Assembly: GCA_021648145.1 (NCBI GenBank)
Contig: JAKITI010000018.1
Coordinates: 1 to 53,871 of the forward strand
From: Gammaproteobacteria bacterium
GTDB lineage: Bacteria; Pseudomonadota; Gammaproteobacteria; JAADGQ01
Length of the DNA stretch: 53,871 nt
Reading direction: 5' to 3'
Under the pieces are notes generated by a model. That model did no database searches and was not told the DNA's origin. It saw nothing but the letters and a program-made list of their open reading frames with translations. The position numbers and the translations under genes are program-made. Within the stretch, counting starts at the first letter, position 1. Each line of letters opens with the position of its first letter. This document shows positions 1 through 8,498 of the stretch, piece by piece.

Positions 1-2
1 GG

Positions 3-116
3 ACGATGTTGTACGGAGCCGTAACGTACGCAGGACGGTCGGGGCAAAAGGAATTAGCTGTCGCGTTAGTGAGTGAATTTTTGGCAGGGATGCCAAATAA
101 TTTCGTCACGAAGTAG
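3..116 (+). CDS. 3' end of an unidentified gene cut by the window edge
   Basis: An open frame runs from the window start to a TAG at 114-116 with no internal stop over 37 codons. The residues (such as YGAVTYAGRSGQKELAVA near the start) have a normal globular composition. I do not recognise the family. It is judged coding because it stays open and has plausible composition, but the piece is too short to be sure. The following 150 bases to the next gene hold nothing I can name. Confidence 0.4.
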   Translation, partial: TMLYGAVTYAGRSGQKELAVALVSEFLAGMPNNFVTK

Positions 117-269
117 CGACACATTCGGAATACTAATTCAAGCGGATGAGCGTGTATGCAGTATTTTTTCTACCATTACGCTATTATCTCAACTGATATC
201 AAAAAACCCTGTTAATGACTCTTTCGTACAAAGGTCTCCTCTTACTTTAAAAAGTACTTTTAAGCTCCC

Positions 270-1502
270 ATGAAATCTGAAGGTTTTACTACAAAAATTT
301 TACACAATGATCGGCAAAGCAAGATTGAGCACGGTTCATTACATAAACCGATTCATACCTCTGTCGCATTTGAATATGATGATGTGCATGCGCTGGCAGA
401 TGTTTTTCAGGGAAAGGCTTGCGGCTATTCATACGGCCGCCAAAATAACCCAACAACATCTGCACTGGAAGATAAAGTGACTCTGATGGAAGGGGGAGTC
501 GACTCTGTTTGCTTTGCAACAGGAATGTCGGCCATTATTTCGACTATGATCTCTTTGCTGCGTGCGGGTGATCATCTGATCTCAAGTGCTTTTTTATTTG
601 GTAATACGAATAGTCTGTTTAATACCTTAAAAACGCTGGGGATTGAAGTCACTTTTGTTGATGCGACTGATGTAAATAATGTCGTGGCGGCGGTTCAAGC
701 CAATACCAAGGCAGTATTTGTTGAAACCATTGCCAACCCTTGCACTCAAGTGAGTGATCTTGAAGGAATTGGTGAGTTCTGTGAAAGTAATAATCTGCTT
801 TATATCGTAGATAACACCATCACATCACCTTATCTTTTTTTGCCTAAATCAGTGAAAGCAGGTTTGATCATTAATTCGTTAACCAAATACATTGGCGGAC
901 ATGGTAATGCGTTGGGTGGAGCTGTCACCGAAACAGGCTGTTACGATTGGTCCCAATTTAAAAATATTTATGATAACTACAAAAAAGGACCCATTTCTAA
1001 CTGGGGGCTTTTGCAAATAAAGAAAAAAGGGCTTAGAGATATGGGAGGAACGATATCACCTGAATCGGCTCATCACTTGGCGATTGGTGCGGAAACATTG
1101 GCACTCAGAATGGAGCGCTCTTGTGAAAATGCTGCGACATTGGCCCGATTTTTTGAATCACACCAAACAGTTAAAAAAGTATTTCACCCGAGCATTAAAA
1201 GTCACCCTGAACATGAACGTGCTCAGAAATTATTCAAACATTCTGGCTCATTAATGAGTATCGAACTGACGAATCAAGTGGACTGTTTTGACTTTCTAAA
1301 CTCTTTGGAAGCCGTGGTTGCTTCGAGTAATTTAGGCGACAACCGAACTTTAGGTATTCCAGTCGCTCATACTATTTTTTATGAAATGGGGGCAGAGCGC
1401 CGTGCTTCAATGGGAATTTCTGACAGCATGATTCGGTTGTCGATTGGGATTGAAGACCAAAATGATTTATTGAACGATTTTGATCGTGCATTAACCAAAT
1501 GA
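270..1502 (+). CDS. PLP-dependent trans-sulfuration enzyme (cystathionine gamma-synthase family)
   Basis: A 410-residue cytosolic enzyme of the Cys/Met metabolism PLP family (cystathionine gamma-synthase, O-acetylhomoserine sulfhydrylase and relatives), fold type I. Visible signatures are the YSYGR phosphate/substrate motif at residues 53-57, the cofactor-ring aspartate in IVDNT (D181), and the Schiff-base lysine in NSLTKYIGGHGNALGG (K206). Length fits the family. The ATG at 270 begins the family's usual N-terminus, although there is no good Shine-Dalgarno sequence before it. The exact substrate (homoserine ester plus cysteine or sulfide, or a lyase reaction) cannot be read from sequence. cysZ follows after 13 bases, which fits a sulfur-assimilation setting. 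Confidence 0.88.
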   Translation: MKSEGFTTKILHNDRQSKIEHGSLHKPIHTSVAFEYDDVHALADVFQGKACGYSYGRQNNPTTSALEDKVTLMEGGVDSVCFATGMSAIISTMISLLRAGDHLISSAFLFGNTNSLFNTLKTLGIEVTFVDATDVNNVVAAVQANTKAVFVETIANPCTQVSDLEGIGEFCESNNLLYIVDNTITSPYLFLPKSVKAGLIINSLTKYIGGHGNALGGAVTETGCYDWSQFKNIYDNYKKGPISNWGLLQIKKKGLRDMGGTISPESAHHLAIGAETLALRMERSCENAATLARFFESHQTVKKVFHPSIKSHPEHERAQKLFKHSGSLMSIELTNQVDCFDFLNSLEAVVASSNLGDNRTLGIPVAHTIFYEMGAERRASMGISDSMIRLSIGIEDQNDLLNDFDRALTK

Positions 1503-1515
1503 CATATTACTCGTT

Positions 1516-2250
1516 ATGATCACTAATCCATTCACAGGCGCTCACTATCTTTTAAAAGGGTTTCGCCTGATTACAAAACCATCCATTCGTAAATATGTGA
1601 TGATTCCATTAAGTATCAATGTCCTGTTTTTTACAGCGCTTATCTGGTGGGGAATGTCATCACTGTTTCTGTTTTTTGACCAACAAATATTAGCGCTTCC
1701 CACTTGGCTTTCCTGGCTTGAGTGGTTACTTTGGCCCGTTTTGACGCTGGCGACATTGCTTCTGGTATTTTACAGTTTCAGCGTGATTGGGAATATTATC
1801 GCATCCCCATTTAACAGCCTGCTGGCAGAAGCCGTTGAACACCATTTAACAGGAGAAAAACTGCCCGAGATGAGCTGGCAAGAAATAGTAAAAACTATTT
1901 TACCTTCCGTCATTAATGAGTTTAGAAAACTATTTTATTTTATCTGTTGGGCGATTCCATTTTTATTGCTATTTTTTATTCCAGTAGTAAACATCGTTGC
2001 TCCTTTTTTGTGGCTGGCATTTGGGGCCTGGATGTTGATGTTGCAGTACGGTGATTACCCGATGGCCAATCATAATATCTCTGTGCCAGAACAACGCAAA
2101 AAACTAGCAGACAATCGCATGACTTCATTAAGTTTTGGTGGTGCCACAATGCTGATGACTTTGATTCCACTCTTAAATTTTTTAGTCATACCCAGTGCGG
2201 TTGCAGGTGCGACAGTGCTGTGGGTTGAACGACTAAAAAACAAACAGTAG
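1516..2250 (+). CDS. cysZ: CysZ-family sulfate uptake membrane protein (EI24 domain)
   Basis: This 244-residue inner-membrane protein has the length and pattern of CysZ (E. coli about 253 residues), which imports sulfate for cysteine synthesis. The N-terminus NPFTGAHYLLKGFRLITKP is the family's short amphipathic start. Hydrophobic segments lie near residues 28-52, 68-98, 140-175 and 205-230. It sits between a trans-sulfuration enzyme and the DUF4381/Bat genes, 9 bases from the latter, so it is probably co-transcribed with both. The family assignment is good. A sulfate substrate is inferred from characterised CysZ proteins. Confidence 0.82.
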   Translation: MITNPFTGAHYLLKGFRLITKPSIRKYVMIPLSINVLFFTALIWWGMSSLFLFFDQQILALPTWLSWLEWLLWPVLTLATLLLVFYSFSVIGNIIASPFNSLLAEAVEHHLTGEKLPEMSWQEIVKTILPSVINEFRKLFYFICWAIPFLLLFFIPVVNIVAPFLWLAFGAWMLMLQYGDYPMANHNISVPEQRKKLADNRMTSLSFGGATMLMTLIPLLNFLVIPSAVAGATVLWVERLKNKQ

Positions 2251-2259
2251 CAATAAGTT

Positions 2260-2721
2260 ATGAATGAATTAGAGAATTTACGTGACATTCATAGCCCACC
2301 CCCTGTCTCTTTTTGGCCGCCAGCGCCTGGCTGGTGGATATTGGCACTGCTGATTATTCTGGGCATCGTCGGCGGATGGCTTTTTTATCTATGGCAAAAA
2401 AAACGTGCTTTACAAAAAACAGCGCTTATTGAGTTGAATCAATTACAGCAATCTTTGTCGGATGGCCAAGATCTTTCCATTTTTTCGGCACAAATTTCCA
2501 CACTGTTGCGTCGCATTGCACTGGCTCAATTTAATCGAGATGAAGTGGCTGGACTAACGGGAAATGCATGGCTCACGTTTCTTGATCGTACAGGTAAAAC
2601 CGATAACTTTACTCAAGGAGTTGGAAAAATAATTATCACCGCACCTTATCAGGTTACGACCGATATTGATGGTCAAGAATTAATTACTATTGTAAAAAAC
2701 TGGATTCATCTTAATACATGA
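2260..2721 (+). CDS. DUF4381 domain membrane protein of the Bat operon
   Basis: A 153-residue protein with a proline-rich start (IHSPPPVSFWPPAPGWW), one transmembrane helix at about residues 26-46 and a cytosolic helical tail. This is the DUF4381 pattern, a small protein that in proteobacteria precedes the BatA gene. Its stop overlaps the batA start by four bases (ATGA), implying translational coupling. Its molecular role is unknown; the context suggests it helps anchor or assemble the von Willebrand A proteins encoded next. Confidence 0.8.
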   Translation: MNELENLRDIHSPPPVSFWPPAPGWWILALLIILGIVGGWLFYLWQKKRALQKTALIELNQLQQSLSDGQDLSIFSAQISTLLRRIALAQFNRDEVAGLTGNAWLTFLDRTGKTDNFTQGVGKIIITAPYQVTTDIDGQELITIVKNWIHLNT

Positions 2722-3725
2722 TCACATTTGCCTGGGCAGAGCTATTGTGGCTATTGCCCCTGCCCTTTTTACTGCGCTACATCCTGCCCACAGCGTCCCG
2801 CTCGGAAGAGGTCACCATCAGAGTGCCTTTTTTTCAAGATATTGCGGCATTAAATACCAAAGGCCAGCAAGCGCCATCAACAAAAACCTCTTGGTTTAAA
2901 CGCTTATTAGCATACATGGTGTGGGTCTTATTGGTGATTGCTGTCGCTCGACCAGAGTGGTTAGGTGAACCCGTAACTTTGCCCGCCAGTGGTCGAGACC
3001 TGATGATTGCTGTCGATATTTCCGGCAGTATGGAAATACCGGATATGGAGCTGGGTGGGCAACAAGTGGATCGTTTAACAATGGTAAAGGCCGTTGCAGG
3101 TGACTTTATTGAACGCCGCACAGGTGATCGTATCGGCTTAATTCTCTTTGGCCGACAAGCCTATTTACAAACACCGCTCACATTTGACCGAAAAACAGTA
3201 CGCACCATGCTGGAAGAAGCAGAGATTGGACTCGCGGGTCAAGAGACTGCGATTGGTGATGGAATTGGTCTGGCGGCAAAACGCCTGCGTGATCGCACCC
3301 AAGAGACGCATGTCCTTATCTTATTGACTGATGGTGCCAATACAGCCGGTGAGGTTGATCCATTGAAAGCGGCGTGGCTCGCCTCACAAATCAACGTTCG
3401 AATTTATACGATTGGTATTGGTGCGGATGAAATGCAGGTACGTACCTTGTTTGGCTCACAAACGGTCAACCCTTCCCGCGACCTTGATGAAGATACGCTG
3501 AAAAGTATTGCAAAAAGAACTGGTGGCACCTATTTTCGAGCGAAAGATACTGAATCTCTGGAAGAAGTTTATCGTCAACTGGATGCACTGGAGCCTTCCT
3601 CGGTCGAGACTCAAACATTTCGACCGACAAAATCACTATTCCACTGGCCTCTAGGAGGCGCACTACTGTTATCACTGCTGATTGCACTGACATACTGCCG
3701 CTTTAAAAGGAATTTGCAGTCATGA
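2718..3725 (+). CDS. batA: BatA-like von Willebrand factor A membrane protein
   Basis: A 335-residue inner-membrane protein. Two hydrophobic segments lie at about residues 5-24 and 62-78, then a VWA domain with the metal-ion-dependent adhesion site DISGS at 100-104, and a C-terminal helix at about 308-330. This is the BatA layout of the Bacteroides aerotolerance-type operons. VWA domains bind protein partners through a divalent cation, and Bat systems have been linked to stress tolerance in some bacteria. It overlaps both neighbours by four bases, so the set is one coupled unit. The partner or substrate is unknown. Confidence 0.87.
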   Translation: MITFAWAELLWLLPLPFLLRYILPTASRSEEVTIRVPFFQDIAALNTKGQQAPSTKTSWFKRLLAYMVWVLLVIAVARPEWLGEPVTLPASGRDLMIAVDISGSMEIPDMELGGQQVDRLTMVKAVAGDFIERRTGDRIGLILFGRQAYLQTPLTFDRKTVRTMLEEAEIGLAGQETAIGDGIGLAAKRLRDRTQETHVLILLTDGANTAGEVDPLKAAWLASQINVRIYTIGIGADEMQVRTLFGSQTVNPSRDLDEDTLKSIAKRTGGTYFRAKDTESLEEVYRQLDALEPSSVETQTFRPTKSLFHWPLGGALLLSLLIALTYCRFKRNLQS

Positions 3726-5593
3726 TAATTCCTGAAAACTTTCATTTCCTTCGACCAGAGTGGTTTTATGCGCTACTTCCATTGGCACTGATTTTTTGGA
3801 GGTTGCGCCACCGGCATGCTCAAAAAGGCAGCTGGAGTCAAGTATGTGACGCACACCTACTCCCCCACTTGCTTGTACAACCTGAAACCAATAAACGTCG
3901 CCAATGGATTCCTCTTTTACTGCTTGCATTCGGTTGGCTCATTGCTGTCGTAGCACTTGCTGGCCCTGCGTGGGACAAACAACCGCAACCTGTTTTTCAA
4001 ACCAGTGACGCATCCATTATTGTGCTTGACCTTTCACGCTCAATGGATGCGGAAGATATTCAACCTTCACGTTTAACTCGAGCCAAGCACAAAGTGCTTG
4101 ATCTCTTAAAACAGAGTAAAGAAGGAAGAACCGGCTTGATTGTTTTTTCCAACCGAGCCTATGTGGTTTCACCACTGACACAAGATGCCGCAACAATCGC
4201 GGCGATGATCCCTGCGCTGGATAGTGAAATCATGCCTCGTCAAGGCAGTCGTCCAGAGCTTGCGCTTGAAAAAGCTGATCAATTATTGACTCAGGGCGGC
4301 GCGGTTGATGGCAATATTATTTTGATTACAGATGGCATCAATGAGGCGGCCATTAGTACTGCCGAATCCCTGCAAAGCAAAGGGCGACGTATTTCAGTAT
4401 TGGCCGTAGGCACACCACAAGGCTCACCCATTCCGGTGACACAAGGCGGTGGATTTCTCAAAGACCGTCAAGGCGCAATTGTGGTTCCACGTCTGGATCG
4501 AAGTGCATTGCAAAACCTGGCCAATCAAGGGGGGGGGATTTACACTGAGCTGCGTGCAGATGATCGTGATATCAAAGCGCTGCTCGCAGGCAGCCAACAA
4601 AAGCATCTTAATGAAAGTGAAGATATGCAACAAACAACGGATACCTGGCGAGAAGAAGGCCCGTGGCTTCTATTATTTCTTCTGCCTTTGGCAGCACTTG
4701 CTTTTCGTCGTGGTTGGTTGGGGTGTGTGGTCCTGGTTGTCGCGGCCAATAGCCTGCCTCAGCCAGTTATGGCTATGGAGTGGAGTGACTTATGGAGCCG
4801 TGCTGACCAGCAAGGCGCAAGGTTGCTTGAACAAGGTCAAGCACTCGATGCGGCTCAAAAATTTAAAGACCCCGCATGGCAAGGGCAAGCTTATTATCAA
4901 GCGGGCGAATATGAAAAATCTGCTGAATTATTTTCCCAAGGAAAAAGTGCCGACGAGCATTACAATCATGGCAATGCGCTTACAAAACTGTACCGCTACC
5001 CAGAAGCGATTGCGGCTTATGAACAAGCATTAACGATCAACAAACACCATTCTGATGCTGCATTCAACCTTGACCTTGTTAAAAAATTACTTGAACAACA
5101 AGAAGATAGCCCTGACAATTCTTCACAAAGCGAAGAAGATAAAGAAGAGGGACAAGACGGCAAGCAATCAGGCCAAGGCAGCGATACGCCTCAGCCCTCC
5201 CCTTCCGATGAAACGGGGCAAGAGGGTCAATCCGGTGAAAACTCAGATTCAGGCGACGAACAATCAGAAGAGAGTCAAGGGTCACAGGCGGGTGATCAAG
5301 AGTCTCAGGATGATCACAACAGTAGCGAACAACAAAATAGCGAAGAAAAACTCAGTGACCAGTCAGACCAACTCACTGAAGGCACACCGATAGAACCTCA
5401 AAAAGAGGGTGAAACACAGCAGCAATCAATGCCTGAGCTTTCAGAAGAGGATCAACAATCCATTGAAGCAGAGCGTGCATTGGAACATTGGCTACGACAG
5501 GTTCCCGATGATCCGAGTGGCTTATTAAGACGAAAATTCAGCCGCGAATACCAACGTCAACAAAACCAAGAAGAAATAGAGCAAGCATGGTAA
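3722..5593 (+). CDS. batB: BatB/BatC fusion: VWA domain plus TPR and acidic Gln/Ser-rich tail
   Basis: A 623-residue membrane protein combining what are separate BatB and BatC proteins elsewhere. Order: transmembrane segments at about 14-28 and 62-80, a VWA domain with MIDAS residues DLSRS at 103-107, hydrophobic segments near 312-345, TPR-like helices at about 375-455 (including AIAAYEQALTINKHHSDAAF), then a low-complexity Ser/Glu/Gln/Asp tail at about 465-570 and a short basic end. The tail is probably disordered. The stop overlaps batD by seven bases. The MIDAS Gly seen in BatA is Arg here, which the family tolerates. Confidence 0.85.
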   Translation: MIIPENFHFLRPEWFYALLPLALIFWRLRHRHAQKGSWSQVCDAHLLPHLLVQPETNKRRQWIPLLLLAFGWLIAVVALAGPAWDKQPQPVFQTSDASIIVLDLSRSMDAEDIQPSRLTRAKHKVLDLLKQSKEGRTGLIVFSNRAYVVSPLTQDAATIAAMIPALDSEIMPRQGSRPELALEKADQLLTQGGAVDGNIILITDGINEAAISTAESLQSKGRRISVLAVGTPQGSPIPVTQGGGFLKDRQGAIVVPRLDRSALQNLANQGGGIYTELRADDRDIKALLAGSQQKHLNESEDMQQTTDTWREEGPWLLLFLLPLAALAFRRGWLGCVVLVVAANSLPQPVMAMEWSDLWSRADQQGARLLEQGQALDAAQKFKDPAWQGQAYYQAGEYEKSAELFSQGKSADEHYNHGNALTKLYRYPEAIAAYEQALTINKHHSDAAFNLDLVKKLLEQQEDSPDNSSQSEEDKEEGQDGKQSGQGSDTPQPSPSDETGQEGQSGENSDSGDEQSEESQGSQAGDQESQDDHNSSEQQNSEEKLSDQSDQLTEGTPIEPQKEGETQQQSMPELSEEDQQSIEAERALEHWLRQVPDDPSGLLRRKFSREYQRQQNQEEIEQAW

Positions 5594-7317
5594 TACAATA
5601 CTTTTCAAAATTTATTTTATTGATGCTTCTGGCTTTACTATTAAGCAATATAGCCAGTGCCCAAAACGTCACTGCCCGTATTGATCGCACACAAATTCAG
5701 GAGTATGAATCTGTGTGGTTGATCATTCGTAGCAGTAGCAGCTCATCTCAAAGCCCTGACCTTGCACCACTAGAAAAGGATTTTGACGTATTAGGACAGT
5801 CCAAAAGCAGCTCAGTCAATATCGTTAATGGCAAGATGGAGTCCAATAGCGAATGGTCTATTAATCTGATGCCTAAACGCACGGGCGAGCTACAGATTCC
5901 TCCTATTGCTATTGGAGATGATTTTACAAGCCCGATCACTCTTAAAGTGAAACCGGCCAGCAATCTCTCTGACAGCAATGAAAACCGTAATATTTTCATT
6001 GAAACAGAAGTCGAAGAGCGACAAGTTTATGTGCAAAGCCAAATTGCCTATACCGTGAAACTTCTATATTCAGTCGGACTTGATGGCGGTAGCCTTACAG
6101 AGCCTGAGCTTAAAAATGCGGTCATTGAGCGCTTGGGTGAAGATATCTCTTATGATACGGAGCGAAACGGACAGCATTACAAAGTCATTGAACGACGTTA
6201 TGCGATTTTTCCACAAAACAGTGGTGAACTCATTATTCCAGCGATTGAATTCAATGGTCAGATTATTGATGGTAGTCGCCAACCACAGCGCCGTAATATT
6301 TTTGATCCATTTGGACGACAGCAGACACGCCCAGTACGCCTTAAATCAGAAGCAGTGCGTATGACAGTGTTACCTCAACCTGACCAGAGTACGGCCTGGA
6401 TTCCTGCACGTAAATTAACATTATTAGAGCAGTGGTCTCCCAAAACACCTGAATTTCGAGTCGGCGAACCCGTCACCCGAACAATTCAAATACAAGCGGA
6501 AGGATTAAGCGCTTCACTACTTCCTGAAATCACGTTGCCAGCAGTTGATGGCATCAAAATCTACCCTGATCAGCCAGTGACTGAAAACAAAACAGATGGC
6601 AGCTGGATGACAGGAACACGCCAGGAAAAAATTGCGATGATTCCAACGACTGCGGGTTCGCTGACACTGCCTGAAATCAATATCACATGGTGGAACACCC
6701 AAACTAAAAAAGCTCAGGTCGCCACACTTCCCGCTCGTAACATTGAAGTATTACCCGCTCTAACCAATGGACAAACAGAACAACCTGTCACACTCACACC
6801 GCCCTCTTCACTTCTCGACCCCACTGCAAACACGAATTTTTCATCTCAACCACCAAAAATAGATCAGTTTCCGTGGTATTGGCTCACTCTGTTTTTTGGT
6901 ATCGCATGGCTGGTTACATTAGTTGCCTGGTGGAAGGCCAAACATTCGACACAGATATCAACCCCTGCTCAGGTCGTAAATGGTATAAATAACTCTTCAT
7001 TAAGAAGCGTGAAAAAAGCATTGAAAACAGCTTGTAATAATAATGATAGCCGACAAGCACGTACCGCCCTGTTGAACTGGGCAAATATCGTATGGCCTAC
7101 AACTCAATGGACAGGGCTCAACAGCATTGCCCAGCAATTTAATAATCCATCCCTACAAAGTGCTATTACAGAACTTGATCAAAATCTTTATTCGAATGAT
7201 GCTGACACATGGAATGGAAAAATCTTATGGGATCTGATTTCAAAGCAAGAGTGGCCCAAGAAAAATTCTGCATCCTCTCATACAGTACTTTCCCCTCTTT
7301 ACCCAATGGGAAAGTAA
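5587..7317 (+). CDS. batD: BatD-like periplasmic/membrane protein
   Basis: A 576-residue protein with a signal peptide (cleavage likely after ASA at about residue 25), a long beta-rich periplasmic region with repeated immunoglobulin-like stretches, one transmembrane helix at about 429-450 (WYWLTLFFGIAWLV) and a cytosolic helical tail. This is the BatD (oxygen tolerance protein) pattern. It is last in the operon. The next gene converges on it from the other strand after 189 bases, in which I see no strong terminator. Its biochemical activity is unknown. Confidence 0.83.
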   Translation: MVIQYFSKFILLMLLALLLSNIASAQNVTARIDRTQIQEYESVWLIIRSSSSSSQSPDLAPLEKDFDVLGQSKSSSVNIVNGKMESNSEWSINLMPKRTGELQIPPIAIGDDFTSPITLKVKPASNLSDSNENRNIFIETEVEERQVYVQSQIAYTVKLLYSVGLDGGSLTEPELKNAVIERLGEDISYDTERNGQHYKVIERRYAIFPQNSGELIIPAIEFNGQIIDGSRQPQRRNIFDPFGRQQTRPVRLKSEAVRMTVLPQPDQSTAWIPARKLTLLEQWSPKTPEFRVGEPVTRTIQIQAEGLSASLLPEITLPAVDGIKIYPDQPVTENKTDGSWMTGTRQEKIAMIPTTAGSLTLPEINITWWNTQTKKAQVATLPARNIEVLPALTNGQTEQPVTLTPPSSLLDPTANTNFSSQPPKIDQFPWYWLTLFFGIAWLVTLVAWWKAKHSTQISTPAQVVNGINNSSLRSVKKALKTACNNNDSRQARTALLNWANIVWPTTQWTGLNSIAQQFNNPSLQSAITELDQNLYSNDADTWNGKILWDLISKQEWPKKNSASSHTVLSPLYPMGK

Positions 7318-7506
7318 AAATCTGCCTTATTTTTCCACACAATAATTTTTGGCTTCATAAAGTACTTGATCAGAGCTGTGTTGGCAGATGGCGCTTCCAT
7401 TTACCGACTTGATCAATCAAAACTTAAACATTCCACTTCAGCAGCGCAATATAATACAAATCGTCACTATATTTTACAGGTCAGTTTTCAGAGTAACAAC
7501 CTCCCG

Positions 7507-8493
7507 TTAGTCCTCCAGCTCCAGAGCAACTGGAGTCTCGAATCCCGGTGGTTTAATCGCAAGTACCGAGCAATCGAGCCGGTTGAGAATAGTTTCTGCC
7601 GTATTACCCATAAAAAATCCGGAGATACCCGTGCGAGCGACGGTTCCCATGACAATGAGATCCGCTTTAATTTCTCGGGCAAGCTCTGGAATATTTTTGC
7701 GTGGATAGCCTTTAAGTAGATGTACTTGAGGTTTGATATATTCCAAAGCGTTCTGACCTAATTTATTAACCGTCTCATTCATCAGCGCATTCAAATTACG
7801 CCTGTGTTGTTGTCTTTCCTCTTCGATATGGGCTGCGATTTTTTCTTCCGGCAAGTCTACAAATGCATGTCGCATAACCCCCTCTTCAACCGCCTCCCAC
7901 GTATGAACAATATGCAGTTCGGTCGATTCAGCCAGCGCCAATGAACTCGCCATTTCAAGAATTTGAAGATTAAGCAAATGTCTTGTATTTAACTCTTTTG
8001 ACGGAAAATAGTCATCGACATCCACTGCGGCCAGGATGCGGCGATATACTTTGGGTGACTCCGGTTTGACTAACCATACCGGACACGGGCATTTGCGTAA
8101 CAAGTGCATGTCATTACTACCAAATACCCGATCCAGCAGTCCACCACTTTCAGCCTCTTTGATCACCAAGTCATGCCCATTGCGAAGAATATCGTGGATG
8201 ATTTCCAGAAACGATATACCCACAAGCACCTTGGTTTGAATTTTGATATTTTTGCTCCTGGAAACAATCCGCTCTTCCAGTGCCTGTTGATGCTTCGTAA
8301 CTCTCTTTGCCTGGAACTCTTCTGGAGACGGAACACCATCGGGCAGCTTTATGTTAGACGGCATTTTATCAATGACATCGACAACCGTAAGACGAGCCTG
8401 ATTCATGTTTGCCAAGCTTATAGCACGTTCCAACGCAGCTTCACTGACCGAGCCAGGCACAGCAACATAAAGAATATTTTTGAATCTTTGCAT
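7507..8493 (-). CDS. Tandem universal stress protein (UspE-like)
   Basis: A 328-residue cytosolic protein with two universal stress protein folds in tandem, about 1-150 and 155-312. The second half carries the nucleotide-binding signature G-x3-R-x4-G-x3-G (GTVARTGISGFFMG, residues 283-296). The first half has a degenerate version, as in UspE. It starts only five bases after the P-type ATPase stop on the same strand, so it is almost certainly co-transcribed with that pump and the antiporter upstream. Usp proteins often accompany ion transporters, suggesting a sensing or regulatory role. Confidence 0.87.
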   Translation of the reverse strand: MQRFKNILYVAVPGSVSEAALERAISLANMNQARLTVVDVIDKMPSNIKLPDGVPSPEEFQAKRVTKHQQALEERIVSRSKNIKIQTKVLVGISFLEIIHDILRNGHDLVIKEAESGGLLDRVFGSNDMHLLRKCPCPVWLVKPESPKVYRRILAAVDVDDYFPSKELNTRHLLNLQILEMASSLALAESTELHIVHTWEAVEEGVMRHAFVDLPEEKIAAHIEEERQQHRRNLNALMNETVNKLGQNALEYIKPQVHLLKGYPRKNIPELAREIKADLIVMGTVARTGISGFFMGNTAETILNRLDCSVLAIKPPGFETPVALELED

Positions 8494-8498
8494 ATTAG

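Noticed and set aside
73..273. Open frame of 66 codons before the trans-sulfuration gene
   Set aside because: It overlaps the end of the partial gene in another frame and the start of the next gene, has no Shine-Dalgarno and no recognisable sequence.
5055..5393. Second open frame inside the batB acidic tail
   Set aside because: Low-complexity GAA/CAA/TCA codons open other frames by chance; the real frame has the continuous VWA-TPR protein.
7366..7719. Plus-strand frame after batD overlapping the usp gene
   Set aside because: Antisense to a well-supported universal stress protein and without homology.
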